Source: PALSA-612 sp963776375 (GTDB lineage Bacteria; Actinomycetota; Thermoleophilia; Gaiellales; Gaiellaceae). From it: a stretch of 64,000 nucleotides of DNA. Position numbers and translations under genes: made by a program. How positions within the stretch are numbered: the stretch's first letter is position 1; each line of letters starts with the position of its first letter. The notes below the pieces were generated by a model. It saw nothing but the letters and a program-made list of their open reading frames with translations. It made no database searches and was not told where the DNA came from. Shown in pieces: positions 53,352 through 61,685 of the stretch. The stretch lies in assembly GCA_963776375.1 (NCBI GenBank), contig CAVZMF010000005.1:806001-870000 (forward strand), given 5' to 3'.

Positions 53352-55997
53352 TTAGCCGGTGGGTGCCGGCACGGATGGTGTTGGTGTGGACTTGCGTGGC
53401 CAGAGGTGCCAGCGTGAGGCTCTGCGGGTGATGCGTCGCTGTTGGTGGCTGACGTGGAGGGCGAGGGGGCGGCCGCCTTGGTGTTTGAAGAAGAGGGCGA
53501 CGCCGAGTTGGGCGAGGGCGAGGTAGGTGATGATCATGCCGGCCAGGACGGCGAGGAACGACGCCGGCAGAGGCTCGAAGCCGAGCAGGTGGGCGATGGG
53601 CGGGATGTAGGGGATGGCGACGCCGAGGGCGGCGCAGCCGAGGGTGGCGATGAGGAGCGGTTGGCTGGGGCGGCTCTTGAAGAAGGGGACGCGGCGGGTG
53701 CGGATGACGAAGATGACGAGCGTCTGCGTGGTCAGGGACTCGACGAACCAGCCGGACTGGAACAGGCTTGGGCCGGCGTCGAAGACGCGGAGCATGACGG
53801 CGAAGGTGAGGAAGTCGTAGACGCTCGAGATCGGGCCGAAGAAGGCCATGAAGCGGCGGATCAGCCCGATGTCCCACTGGGCGGGGCGGGCAAGCAGTTC
53901 CTCGTCGACGTTGTCGGTGGGGATCGTCATCTCGCTGACGTCGTAGAGGAGGTTGTTGAGCAGGATCTGGGTCGGCAGCATCGGCAGGAAGGACAGGAAG
54001 AGGGAGGCGCCGGCGGCGGAGATCATGTTGCCGAAGTTGGATGAGGTGCCCATCAGCACGTACTTGATCGTGTTGGCGAAGATGCGGCGGCCCTCGACGA
54101 CACCGTCGGCGATGATCCCGAGGTCCTTGTCGAGCAGCACGACGTCGGCGGCGTCCTTGGCGACGTCCGCGGCGGAGTCGACGGAGATGCCGACGTCGGC
54201 GTCGTGGAGGGCGATCGCGTCGTTGACGCCGTCACCGAGGAAGCCGACATCGGCGCCCAGTGTTCGCTGCGCGAGGATGATGCGCGACTTCTGCTCGGGG
54301 CTGACGCGGGCGAAGATGGTCGTCTTCGGCAGCAGCGCGAGCAGGGCGGCGTCGTCCATCGTCACGAGCTCTGGGCCGGTCACGACCTTTCCGGCCTCGA
54401 GGCCAACCTGGTGGCAGAGGTGAGCGGCGACCTGGCCGTTGTCTCCGGTGACGATCTTGACTGTGACACCGAGACGGTCGAGACGCGCGAGCGACTCCTT
54501 CACGTCCGATTTGGCCGGGTCGGAGAACGTGAGGAAACCGTCGAGGGACAGGTCGCGCTCGTCATCTGGATCGAGGTGATCGCTCGTAACCGTGCGGCTG
54601 GCGACGGCAACGACGCGCGCACCCGAGGCGAAGAGCCCATCGAGGGTCGCCTGTGCGTCGGCAGGCAGGTTCATGGAGCGTGCGAGGACGGCTTCCGGGG
54701 CGCCCTTAGCAACCAGCAGTCGGCCCTGAGGTGAATCGACCAGCACGGAGGCGAGTTGCCGTTCGTGGTCGAAAGGGAGATGGTCGAGCGTTCGCCAACC
54801 CCCGTTGTTGGATGAGCTCTCCCCGGCAGCCCAGAGGGCGCGGTCGAGTTCGTTGCCGCTCTTGTCGCTGCAGGCCAGGCCGAGCGCGTGCACGTGGTCG
54901 TCCGGGTTGCCCCGGCAGTCGAACGGCTGGGTGAAGGAGATGTGGCCTTCGGTCAGGGTGCCGGTCTTGTCCGTGAACAGCACCTGGACGTTGCCGAGGT
55001 CTTCGATACAGACCAGGCGCTTGACGATCACCCGGCGCCTTGCCAGCCGCCGCGCGCCGGTAGCCAAGCTGACGGTGACGATCGCGGGCAACAGCTGCGG
55101 CGTCAGGCCGACAGCGATCGCGAGCGCGAACAACGCCGACTGGAGAACCGAGCGTCCAAGGGCGACGTTGATCACAAAGATCGAGCCCGCCAACACCACG
55201 GTCACGATCGCGAGCAGCTTCGAGAACGCTTGCAGCCCTTGCTGGAACGCGGTCTGCCCTTGCCGCTCACCCAAGCGCAACGCGATCGCGCCGAAAGCGG
55301 TATGCCGGCCCGTGCGAACCACGAGCCCGCGCCCGTCCCCACCCCGCACGAGCGTGCCCATGAACGCACACGAACGCAAATCGAGTGACGACTCGCCGGC
55401 CGGGTTCGCGTCCGCCGTCTTGGCAGCGAGCTGAGACTCGCCCGTCAGCACGGACTCATCGCACTCCAGGCCGTGCACCTCCAACAGACGCAGATCGGCC
55501 GGAACGACGTCGCCAACACGCAGATGCACAACATCACCAGGAACGATCTCGGTGACCGCAACCTCGACCGGCTGCCCGTCGCGATCGACAAAGGCCAGGT
55601 GCCGGATCTGGGAGTGCAACGCCTCGACCGCCTTCTCCGAGCGATACTCGTTGAAGAAACTCAGGCCGACACTCATCGCCATGATGCCGACGATGATCAA
55701 CGCCTCTGTCCGGTCACCAACCACAGCCGAGACGACCGCTGCGAAGAGCAACAACAGCAACAGATAACTCCGCAACTGGCGGACGAGCACCGAAAGAGCG
55801 CTAACGCCGTGCGAGAGCAACACGTTCGGCCCATACACAGCCAGACGCCGGCCCCCCTCGACGCTCGAGAGGCCCCCATCCGACGAGCCAAGCTCGCTCA
55901 GCACCTGAGCAACAGGCAACCCGGCAGCTACAGCCAAATCAAGCTGCTGCGGCTCGTCCATCTGCGGCGCGAGGGAGCGACCGCTCAAACCACGCAC
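53352..55997 (-). CDS. P-type ATPase, Mg2+-importing MgtA/MgtB type
   Basis: 881 residues, about ten membrane helices. Phosphorylated Asp in VLFTDKTGTLTEG, actuator motif ECDESVLTGESQ, hinge GDGVNDAIALHDADVGISV, and HLRVGDVVPADLRLLEV. The C-terminal blocks NFGNMISAAGASLFLSFLPMLPTQILLNN and TIPTDNVD are typical of the MgtA class. It imports Mg2+ using ATP. The tail after the last helix is Arg/Pro-rich. ATG 55961 (MDEPQQLDLAV) is an alternative start. No Mg-sensing leader was recognised upstream. Confidence 0.9.
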   Translation of the reverse strand: MRGLSGRSLAPQMDEPQQLDLAVAAGLPVAQVLSELGSSDGGLSSVEGGRRLAVYGPNVLLSHGVSALSVLVRQLRSYLLLLLLFAAVVSAVVGDRTEALIIVGIMAMSVGLSFFNEYRSEKAVEALHSQIRHLAFVDRDGQPVEVAVTEIVPGDVVHLRVGDVVPADLRLLEVHGLECDESVLTGESQLAAKTADANPAGESSLDLRSCAFMGTLVRGGDGRGLVVRTGRHTAFGAIALRLGERQGQTAFQQGLQAFSKLLAIVTVVLAGSIFVINVALGRSVLQSALFALAIAVGLTPQLLPAIVTVSLATGARRLARRRVIVKRLVCIEDLGNVQVLFTDKTGTLTEGHISFTQPFDCRGNPDDHVHALGLACSDKSGNELDRALWAAGESSSNNGGWRTLDHLPFDHERQLASVLVDSPQGRLLVAKGAPEAVLARSMNLPADAQATLDGLFASGARVVAVASRTVTSDHLDPDDERDLSLDGFLTFSDPAKSDVKESLARLDRLGVTVKIVTGDNGQVAAHLCHQVGLEAGKVVTGPELVTMDDAALLALLPKTTIFARVSPEQKSRIILAQRTLGADVGFLGDGVNDAIALHDADVGISVDSAADVAKDAADVVLLDKDLGIIADGVVEGRRIFANTIKYVLMGTSSNFGNMISAAGASLFLSFLPMLPTQILLNNLLYDVSEMTIPTDNVDEELLARPAQWDIGLIRRFMAFFGPISSVYDFLTFAVMLRVFDAGPSLFQSGWFVESLTTQTLVIFVIRTRRVPFFKSRPSQPLLIATLGCAALGVAIPYIPPIAHLLGFEPLPASFLAVLAGMIITYLALAQLGVALFFKHQGGRPLALHVSHQQRRITRRASRWHLWPRKSTPTPSVPAPTG

Positions 55998-56079
55998 GCT
56001 GAGACCATCACACGGCTCGGTCGCGACCTGGGCGAGCGACTGGAGCGATGCCGGCGCTCCGCACCGCCCCCGCGCCCGG

Positions 56080-56310
56080 TTAGGTGCTTCCGCCGTGGCG
56101 TTCGCGTTCGCCTTGGGCAGTCAGCTTTACGGGTCTCGCAGAGATGATCGCCGACCGGCGGACGAGGCCACCATACCCCGTAGAGATCCACTCGTCGCCG
56201 AAAGGAATGTGGCTGTTCCGAAGGGCGTCCATGGCGTCCTCGGCAGAGTCGAGCGGCACCTCGATGTCGTGAGAGGTGCCATCCACGAGCGTGACTCTCA
56301 ACACGATCAC
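56080..56310 (-). CDS. Hypothetical small protein
   Basis: About 76 residues from GTG 56310 (VIVLRVTLVDGTSHDIEVPL). SAEDAMDALRNSHIPFGDEWISTGYGGLVRRSAIISARPV reads as a compact alpha/beta domain. No known family recognised. It is read toward the P-type ATPase gene from 83 bp away and could share its transcript. Confidence 0.5.
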   Translation of the reverse strand: MIVLRVTLVDGTSHDIEVPLDSAEDAMDALRNSHIPFGDEWISTGYGGLVRRSAIISARPVKLTAQGERERHGGST

Positions 56311-56412
56311 CGTGCTGGCAAGGATAGTCACGCTTTGGCGCAACTGAGAACGCCAGGATCCAGTCACGGCAAGAGACGAATCCGTGACGTCACGCTGTTG
56401 GCGCCGTCGCGT

Positions 56413-56700
56413 CTACTCGGGTTCGGGCTTCTTCGTGGTTCTCTCGTCGGCCTTCTTGGCGCCCTTGTCTCCCACCTTCGCGCTGTCGTCGGCCGGGGTT
56501 TCCGACTCGGGCTTCTGCTCGCCTTGGCCATAGTCGGTCGAGTAAAAGCCTTTGCCCGTGAACGAGGTGGAGATCGGGTAGAAGACTCTGCTCACCGGCT
56601 CTGCGCCGCAGACCTGGCAGGCGGTCGGAGGCGGGGCGCCCATGCCGTGGATGACCTCGAACTCGTGGCCTTTCGGGCACCGGTACCCGTAGGTGGGCAT
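56413..56700 (-). CDS. FmdB-family zinc-ribbon protein
   Basis: 95 residues. PTYGYRCPKGHEFEVIHGMG, ACQVCGAEPVSRVFYP gives the CxxH...CxxC zinc ribbon of the FmdB family. The tail is acidic and Lys-rich (SAKVGDKGAKKADERTTKK). FmdB proteins are small putative regulators; function unsettled. Convergent or divergent neighbours give no further hint. Confidence 0.8.
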   Translation of the reverse strand: MPTYGYRCPKGHEFEVIHGMGAPPPTACQVCGAEPVSRVFYPISTSFTGKGFYSTDYGQGEQKPESETPADDSAKVGDKGAKKADERTTKKPEPE

Positions 56701-56829
56701 CGCCCGCAAGGCTATCGGGGCTTCCGGGGTAGGGCGGCTCTCGGGCATCCAGCCACCGACTCGATGAAGGCTGATGCTGGTGAGCATGGGTAGGCTGGTT
56801 CTGGGGGAAACCGAGAAGGGAGGTCTGTG

Positions 56830-57054
56830 ATGGCGAAGGCACAGGATTCGCCCCGAGCGAACGTCGGCGACTTGGTGATCGTTGAGGGCCACCGGGTCGG
56901 CGAGGCCCGCCGGATCGGCGAAATCCTCGAGGTGCTCGGCGAGCCAGGGCACGAGCACTACCGCGTCCGCTGGGACGACGACCATGAGAGCGTCTTCTAT
57001 CCTTCCAGCGACTCGACGATCCAGAAGGCTGATCCGAGGAAGAAAAGAAAATAG
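56830..57054 (+). CDS. DUF1918 protein
   Basis: 74 residues. NVGDLVIVEGHRVGEARRIGEILEVLGEPGHEHYRVRW and DDDHESVFYPSSD match the DUF1918 beta-barrel, common in Actinobacteria. GGGAGG lies upstream; GTG 56827 is a second possible start. Function unknown, thought of as a small binding domain. Confidence 0.85.
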   Translation: MAKAQDSPRANVGDLVIVEGHRVGEARRIGEILEVLGEPGHEHYRVRWDDDHESVFYPSSDSTIQKADPRKKRK

Positions 57055-57142
57055 CGAGGAGTCAACGGCGGCCGGACTCTCCAAGCACTCGCCTGATCGG
57101 GGAACAGCATTTCCACATGGCGCGCCCGCGCAGACGACGTCG

Positions 57143-57307
57143 CTATTCCTCAACGACCACAGTACGCTCTTCGGCCTCAGCAACCGCATCGGCCGCCGAC
57201 GTGGCCTCCTCCTCACTGGTGTGGTCTTCGATCACGCCTTCGCCGTAGTCGACGTGCCACATGTCGTCTTCCTTGTAGACCCGGATCGGTAGCCCGCTCT
57301 CGGGCAT
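57143..57307 (-). CDS. Small acidic protein (DUF2188-like)
   Basis: 54 residues; ATG 57307 has AAAGGAG upstream, a strong ribosome site. IRVYKEDDMWHVDYGEGVIEDH is followed by EEATSAADAVAEAEERTVVVEE. The pattern of a beta hairpin plus alanine-rich helix resembles DUF2188. Function unknown. Confidence 0.6.
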   Translation of the reverse strand: MPESGLPIRVYKEDDMWHVDYGEGVIEDHTSEEEATSAADAVAEAEERTVVVEE

Positions 57308-57495
57308 GTCTGCCACTCTCCTTTGAGCTTGGCCGAAAGCGTAACGCCAAGAACGGGACGACTCGGGTAACAACGATCCCTGATGTGATGCTCACCACGG
57401 CCCCGGTACCGCCACCACGGCCCACGTACGGCCAGCGATGATTTGGCGAAGACGTTCCGTTGTTTGCTCCCCTATGAGACCGAGCGAAGGAGCGA

Positions 57496-57720
57496 TCAGA
57501 TTGACTCTCGGAGCGCGTTCGCCGCAGCCTGCAGTCGATCACTGACGTCCGCCAGTTCTCGCGCAGCGAGTTCGATGCGCTCCTGCTGGGTGTTCGAGCG
57601 CTCCTGCTGGCTCGTTGCTTGCTCGCGAAGCGTCTGGAGTTGGCCTGCCATCTCCTCCACTGTCCGAGTGAGATCGGCCAACTGGGCGGCAACGGCCGCG
57701 ATGTCCTCTTCGGCCGTCAC
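57496..57720 (-). CDS. Small coiled-coil protein
   Basis: 74 residues, almost entirely heptad repeat (AAQLADLTRTVEEMAGQLQTL, QQERSNTQQERIELAARELADVSDRL). GTG start with TAGAAT 9 nt upstream, the leaderless pattern of this genome. No membrane segment. It may oligomerise or scaffold; family not recognised. Confidence 0.55.
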   Translation of the reverse strand: MTAEEDIAAVAAQLADLTRTVEEMAGQLQTLREQATSQQERSNTQQERIELAARELADVSDRLQAAANALRESI

Positions 57721-57879
57721 GGCCAGTGAATTCTACGACCAGGCCAGACAGATCATCGAAACCCCGTCTGGCGACCACCGGGCCGAAGCGTCCCGCCCCT
57801 CGATCCTCTCGGCTCTTCACCCACACGTTGGTCGACGCTGTCTTGACAGCGCCCGCCTAACTGACGGCGCCCGCGGTGA

Positions 57880-58014
57880 TACCATTGTTACTGACGCTAC
57901 AAAAAGCGTCCCCGGCAAGACGTAGCGGTCGTCGATCAGGAAACTGGCGCCTGCGTTCTTCAGAGCTCGCCTTCGCCGGCCGTCGCGGATTCGTCCGCAG
58001 AGAGCTGGTGGAGC
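57880..58014 (+). promoter_or_regulatory. Conserved promoter and leader, module 2
   Basis: TACCAT (57880-57885), ACGCTACAA (57894-57902), CGCCTTCGCCGG (57968-57979) and GTGGAGC before ATG 58015 repeat the leader of module 1 with spacings differing by at most 2 nt. The sequence between the blocks differs, so the blocks are probably what matters. Confidence 0.55.
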
Positions 58015-58059
58015 ATGGGTACCTCGGAGTTGACACCCGCCAGGCATCGGCGGGTCTGA
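58015..58059 (+). pseudogene. 14-codon remnant of a LapA-like gene
   Basis: MGTSELTPARHRRV followed by TGA. The start parallels MATPEFTPG of the LapA protein in module 1, and RHRRV parallels its end RHRTRREE, as if the two membrane helices had been deleted. It lies in the same place relative to leader and WEGEGG gene. It might still act as an upstream leader ORF. Confidence 0.5.
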
Positions 58060-58061
58060 CC

Positions 58062-58370
58062 ATGCGCGAGCGGTCACGCAAGCACAACAACTATGACCGA
58101 CGGTGGCCTGCTTGGTCTGGCGAGTCGGCCGTCCCGACTCCGAACGGCGCGCTGGCCGCGTGGGAAGGGGAAGGCGGCTCCACCGAACACGAGCAGGAAC
58201 CGGTTGCGGATGGTCTGAGCTGGGTGATGTTCTCTGAGACCTTCTACCCGGGTCGGAGCAAACACTCTTTCCCCGCGATCACCGCCTGGTCTCGTTACCG
58301 CGACGGAGATCGATCCTGGCCGCAAGGAGCAAGGCAACGGGCACCGTCCGCTCGCGAAAGGTCATCGTGA
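58062..58370 (+). CDS. WEGEGG family protein, copy 2
   Basis: 102 residues from ATG 58062, 2 nt after the mini-ORF stop. LAAWEGEGGSTEHEQEP, LSWVMFSETFYPGRSKHSFP, AITAWSRYRDGDRSWPQ aligns throughout with copy 1 at 50552. Conserved Trp, Glu, Gly, Tyr, Arg and Pro point to a folded domain under selection. Its stop overlaps the GTG of the next gene (GTGA), so it is coupled to a membrane protein. No family recognised. Confidence 0.65.
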   Translation: MRERSRKHNNYDRRWPAWSGESAVPTPNGALAAWEGEGGSTEHEQEPVADGLSWVMFSETFYPGRSKHSFPAITAWSRYRDGDRSWPQGARQRAPSARERSS

Positions 58371-58990
58371 TCGCGTCCGAGCTATCGGCCACAACGCTGG
58401 GCTGGATGGTGCTGTTCCAGGTCTGGGTTCTCGTGCTCTGGTACGGCCGCGCCAGAAGTCCGTTTCCGCGAAGGCTCGAACAGCTTCTCGCTTTGCTCCT
58501 CGCCGATCGGTTGAGACGCTCTGCGCGCCGCTGGCGAGCCCAGCTTCGAGCCATGTACGCGCAGGGCTATCAGGTTGCCGCAGAGACGATCTCGTCTTCG
58601 GGTGAGGTCGCGCGCGGCAAGGAGCTCGTGGAAGAGACCGTCGCGGCGCTGAAGGCAGAGCGGGCCGGCGGCGGTGCCGGCGTGCCGACGACGGGAGATC
58701 CCGTTGTAGTGTTTGCCTACGGCCTTGGTGCCTGGCCGGCGGGGGTGGACCTCACCAGCCTCGAGCGGCTGCTCGCCGAGCTCGGTGTCTCGCAGCCGGT
58801 GCTACGCGGCCGGTTCGAGAGCCTGATCCGTACCGTCGCGACAGCGAACCAGAACCGCGACTTTCGTGAGTTGGCGGGAGCATCGTTCGTCCTAGGCGCT
58901 GCGGCGCGCATCGTCGAAGCCGCAGCCGCTCCCGGGAGGGGCGTGCCGCCGCCTGGGTGGCTCGCAACGCTCAAGGCGCGTCTGCGATGA
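58367..58990 (+). CDS. Hypothetical membrane-anchored protein
   Basis: 207 residues, GTG start overlapping the WEGEGG stop. One N-terminal membrane helix (LGWMVLFQVWVLVLWYG), a basic helical stretch (RRSARRWRAQLRAMYAQGYQ), then a cytoplasmic domain ending GVPPPGWLATLKARLR. I do not recognise it. Coupling on both sides (GTGA, ATGA) makes it the middle gene of a three-gene unit. Confidence 0.6.
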   Translation: MIASELSATTLGWMVLFQVWVLVLWYGRARSPFPRRLEQLLALLLADRLRRSARRWRAQLRAMYAQGYQVAAETISSSGEVARGKELVEETVAALKAERAGGGAGVPTTGDPVVVFAYGLGAWPAGVDLTSLERLLAELGVSQPVLRGRFESLIRTVATANQNRDFRELAGASFVLGAAARIVEAAAAPGRGVPPPGWLATLKARLR

Positions 58991-59112
58991 CTCGAGACCC
59001 GTGGTACCGGAAAGCGACCAGGAACCGAAACGCGACGAAGCTGCTCAGAGGGCTCGCCGTCATCCTGCTCATCCTCTATGTGACCCTGCTCGTCGGCGCA
59101 CGGTTCGCGTGA
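58987..59112 (+). CDS. 41-residue membrane mini-protein
   Basis: ATG 58987 overlaps the previous stop (ATGA). A basic N terminus (MTRDPWYRKATRNRNATKLL) is followed by one membrane helix (GLAVILLILYVTLLVGARF). Too short for usual gene finding, but coupling and composition support it. Probably a small subunit acting with the preceding membrane protein. Confidence 0.55.
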   Translation: MTRDPWYRKATRNRNATKLLRGLAVILLILYVTLLVGARFA

Positions 59113-59192
59113 TTCAGGAGCGGACCGCCTCGTGACACGTCTACGAGTCCCGCGAGGGGCAACAAACGGGCCAACAAGACGATGTTGTGGTC

Positions 59193-60116
59193 CTAAGCGC
59201 CCGCTGAGGCTTCCTTAGCGAGTACAAGCGACGTAATGAGCTCGTTGGTTGGAACAGCGATCCCAACGGCTCGGCCCTCACGAACGACGGCGCCGTTGAT
59301 CCATTCGATCTCGCAGGGCCGGCCGGCGAGCAGGTCGAGGAGTAGCGAGGGCTTCGCGCCCGGGATCGCCTGACCGAAGTCGCGTACATAGCGCTCGCAA
59401 TCGTCGATTTCGAGCGCGACGCCCGAGGCCCGCCCCACGGCCAGCGCTTCAGCTGCGCAGCTTGCTGCCACCGACCAGGCGTGAGGGTCGGCGAGAACTC
59501 GTCCAACCGTGAGCTCGAGCAAGCCGCAAACCCCGCTGTAGCAGACGTTGCAGATCAGCTTTTCCCAGATCAGCTGCTCGATGTCGTCGTATGTTCTGAC
59601 CGCCAAGCCAGCCTGACGCCACGTCTGCGCGATCCTCTCCGTCCGTTCGCGAATCGTCCCTCGTCGTTCCCCAAGGCGCAGGAGCTCCATGCCGTGGTGA
59701 TGGACGTGACCGGGGGCGACGATGGATGCGCCGAAGCCGCCGGCGACTCCGATCATCAATCGTTCGCTCCCGACGGTTTCGGCGACGGCATCCGCAGCGC
59801 CCAGGCCGTTCTGGATGGTGACCACCGTCGTATCGGCCCCGAGCAGCGGACGCGCTGACTGGGCTGCTGCCTGCGCGTGCATCGCCTTGGTGGCGATGAC
59901 AACGAGGTCGACCTCGCCGACGTCGAGCGGATCGGAGGTCGCCGAGACTCGCACAAGCCGGTCGCCGCTCGCCCCCTCGACGTGCAGACCATGGGCGCGG
60001 ATAGCCTCGACTTGCGCCAGGTCAGTGTCGACCGCCCAGATTTCGTGGCCCGCCCCGGCCAGCAACGCCGCGTAGACCGAACCCATGGCGCCGACGCCGA
60101 TGACGGCGATCTTCAT
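59193..60116 (-). CDS. 2-dehydropantoate 2-reductase family protein (ApbA/PanE)
   Basis: 307 residues. NADP-binding MKIAVIGVGAMGSVYAALLAGAGHEIWAVD with GxGxMG, VVIATKAM, VVTIQNGLG, and WEKLICNVCYS with the catalytic Lys. The C-terminal domain shows NELI at its end. In pantothenate synthesis it reduces ketopantoate, but actinobacterial genomes carry several catabolic paralogues, and this one sits among racemase, nitroreductase and MFS genes, so a role with another 2-keto acid is plausible. Confidence 0.85.
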   Translation of the reverse strand: MKIAVIGVGAMGSVYAALLAGAGHEIWAVDTDLAQVEAIRAHGLHVEGASGDRLVRVSATSDPLDVGEVDLVVIATKAMHAQAAAQSARPLLGADTTVVTIQNGLGAADAVAETVGSERLMIGVAGGFGASIVAPGHVHHHGMELLRLGERRGTIRERTERIAQTWRQAGLAVRTYDDIEQLIWEKLICNVCYSGVCGLLELTVGRVLADPHAWSVAASCAAEALAVGRASGVALEIDDCERYVRDFGQAIPGAKPSLLLDLLAGRPCEIEWINGAVVREGRAVGIAVPTNELITSLVLAKEASAGA

Positions 60117-60202
60117 ACGCGGTAGTTCTGTCGATGCGACGGCGGTCGCGTTTCGCGCCCACTGCCGCTGAGGCGGGGTTGTCTTGGTGCCACGTGTGAC
60201 TG

Positions 60203-60964
60203 CTAAGTGGAGACCGCTTCGCCGGCTCCGCCGAGTGAGAAGAACCGGTCGTCGATGATCGTCGACGGCGACGGGAAGGCGACCTTCGAGTGCGACAGGC
60301 CGAGCTGGACGAGCATCTCTGCGATCTTGATCCCGACCGGCCCCGGGTTGACGACAGGCGCCAGAAGGTGCTTCGCCATGTAGTCGGCTGCCTGGTGCAT
60401 CGTCGTCGAGCCGAGCAGGATCACGTCCGCTCCGTCCTCGTCGATGGCCCGCTGCCCCGCGGCGGTCAGCTTCTCGAACATCTCTTCTTCCTTGCCGGCG
60501 AAGAGCGCTTCCACGTCAGGCGGGATGTTGACCGCGCGTACCGACGCACACTTCTGCTTCAGGTCGTACAGAGCCAGGTTCTTCTCGTACAGGTGAGTCC
60601 ACTTGTCCCACATGGTCACGATCGAAAAGCGCTTGCCGAGGAGGATGCCGACGACGTACGAGACAAGTCCCGGCCCGACGACTGGGATCGTCAGACGCGA
60701 GCGGAGTGCGTACATACCGGAGTCGGACACCGTGTCCATGATCACGGCGTCATACCCTTCTTCCTCCGCACGGAGGCCGGCTTCGGTGATGTACATGTCG
60801 AAGACCAGATCCTCGTAGTAGCAGTCCACGAGCGTGGCGCTGTTCCGCACCGGGATGCACTCGACAGCGGTGTCCGCGCCGAGGATCTCGCGTGGGATCT
60901 GTGCGGCTCGGTTGGCGACTCCCTGGTCGTCGAAGGGAAACGGGATGATGTACTTGATTCGCAT
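60203..60964 (-). CDS. Aspartate/glutamate/hydantoin racemase family protein
   Basis: 253 residues. MRIKYIIPFPFDDQG, GYDAVIMDTVSDSG (in place of the usual first catalytic Cys region) and DEDGADVILLGSTTMHQAADYM belong to the Asp/Glu racemase superfamily; NPGPVGIKIAEMLVQLGL is close to hydantoin racemases. The two catalytic Cys of classical racemases are not evident at the expected sites, so it may be a maleate-isomerase-like or decarboxylase-type member. ATG with GGAGG upstream. Confidence 0.75.
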   Translation of the reverse strand: MRIKYIIPFPFDDQGVANRAAQIPREILGADTAVECIPVRNSATLVDCYYEDLVFDMYITEAGLRAEEEGYDAVIMDTVSDSGMYALRSRLTIPVVGPGLVSYVVGILLGKRFSIVTMWDKWTHLYEKNLALYDLKQKCASVRAVNIPPDVEALFAGKEEEMFEKLTAAGQRAIDEDGADVILLGSTTMHQAADYMAKHLLAPVVNPGPVGIKIAEMLVQLGLSHSKVAFPSPSTIIDDRFFSLGGAGEAVST

Positions 60965-61025
60965 TCTCGACCTCCGTTTCGGCGATCGTGAGCGTATACG
61001 TCCCGACGCCCGCACGGCTGTCAAG

Positions 61026-61685
61026 ATGCCCTTCGTGGCTCTGTACGGCGTAATGCGCGTGGCCGGCCAGGTACGTGCCTTCCGTCCCGACCCGGTGCCG
61101 GATTCGACGATCTCGCGAGTGCTCGAGCATGCCCGCTTCGCGCCAAACGGCGGTAACCGCCAGGGATGGCGGGTCATTGTCGTCACGGACCGTGAGCGCA
61201 GGCGCGCGCTGCGCGACCTCCACCTGGCACAGCACCATGCTTATGTCCGCTCGATCGACCCGGGCGGACACTCTCCGGGGGCGAAGCGTCAGCTCGCCAG
61301 GGGCGCCGAGTTCGACGAGCACCTCGACGAGATCCCGGTCCATCTGCTTGTGCTGGTCGACCTCGGCGCGCTTGCCGTTCTCGATGCGTCGCTGCCACGC
61401 CAGAGCATCGTCGGCGGGGCGTCGATCTACCCTTTCGTGCAAAACATCCTTCTTGCGCTTCGCAACGAGGGTCTTGGTGGGGCGCTCACAACGCTCGTCG
61501 TGGCCGCCGAGCCCGAGGTGAAGGCGATGTTCGGGATCCCCGAGCACTACGCGGTCGCGGCGCTTCTCCTCTGCGGTTGGCCAAGGTCCCGCCTGCCGAC
61601 GCGCTTGGCTCGCAACCCTGTCTCGAGCTTCGCGACGAAGGATTCGTTCTCTGGGCCCGCCTTCGGCGAAGAGATCGTCCCGTGA
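61026..61685 (+). CDS. Nitroreductase family flavoprotein
   Basis: 219 residues. RAFRPDPVPDSTISRVLEHARFAPNGGNRQGWRVIVV is the FMN-binding N-terminal block, and ASIYPFVQNILLALRNEGLGG with LCGWP the C-terminal one. It uses NAD(P)H and FMN to reduce nitro, quinone or enone compounds. The next gene is coupled by GTGA. Start at ATG 61026 gives the usual length; 61 bp separates it from the divergent racemase gene. Confidence 0.83.
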   Translation: MPFVALYGVMRVAGQVRAFRPDPVPDSTISRVLEHARFAPNGGNRQGWRVIVVTDRERRRALRDLHLAQHHAYVRSIDPGGHSPGAKRQLARGAEFDEHLDEIPVHLLVLVDLGALAVLDASLPRQSIVGGASIYPFVQNILLALRNEGLGGALTTLVVAAEPEVKAMFGIPEHYAVAALLLCGWPRSRLPTRLARNPVSSFATKDSFSGPAFGEEIVP

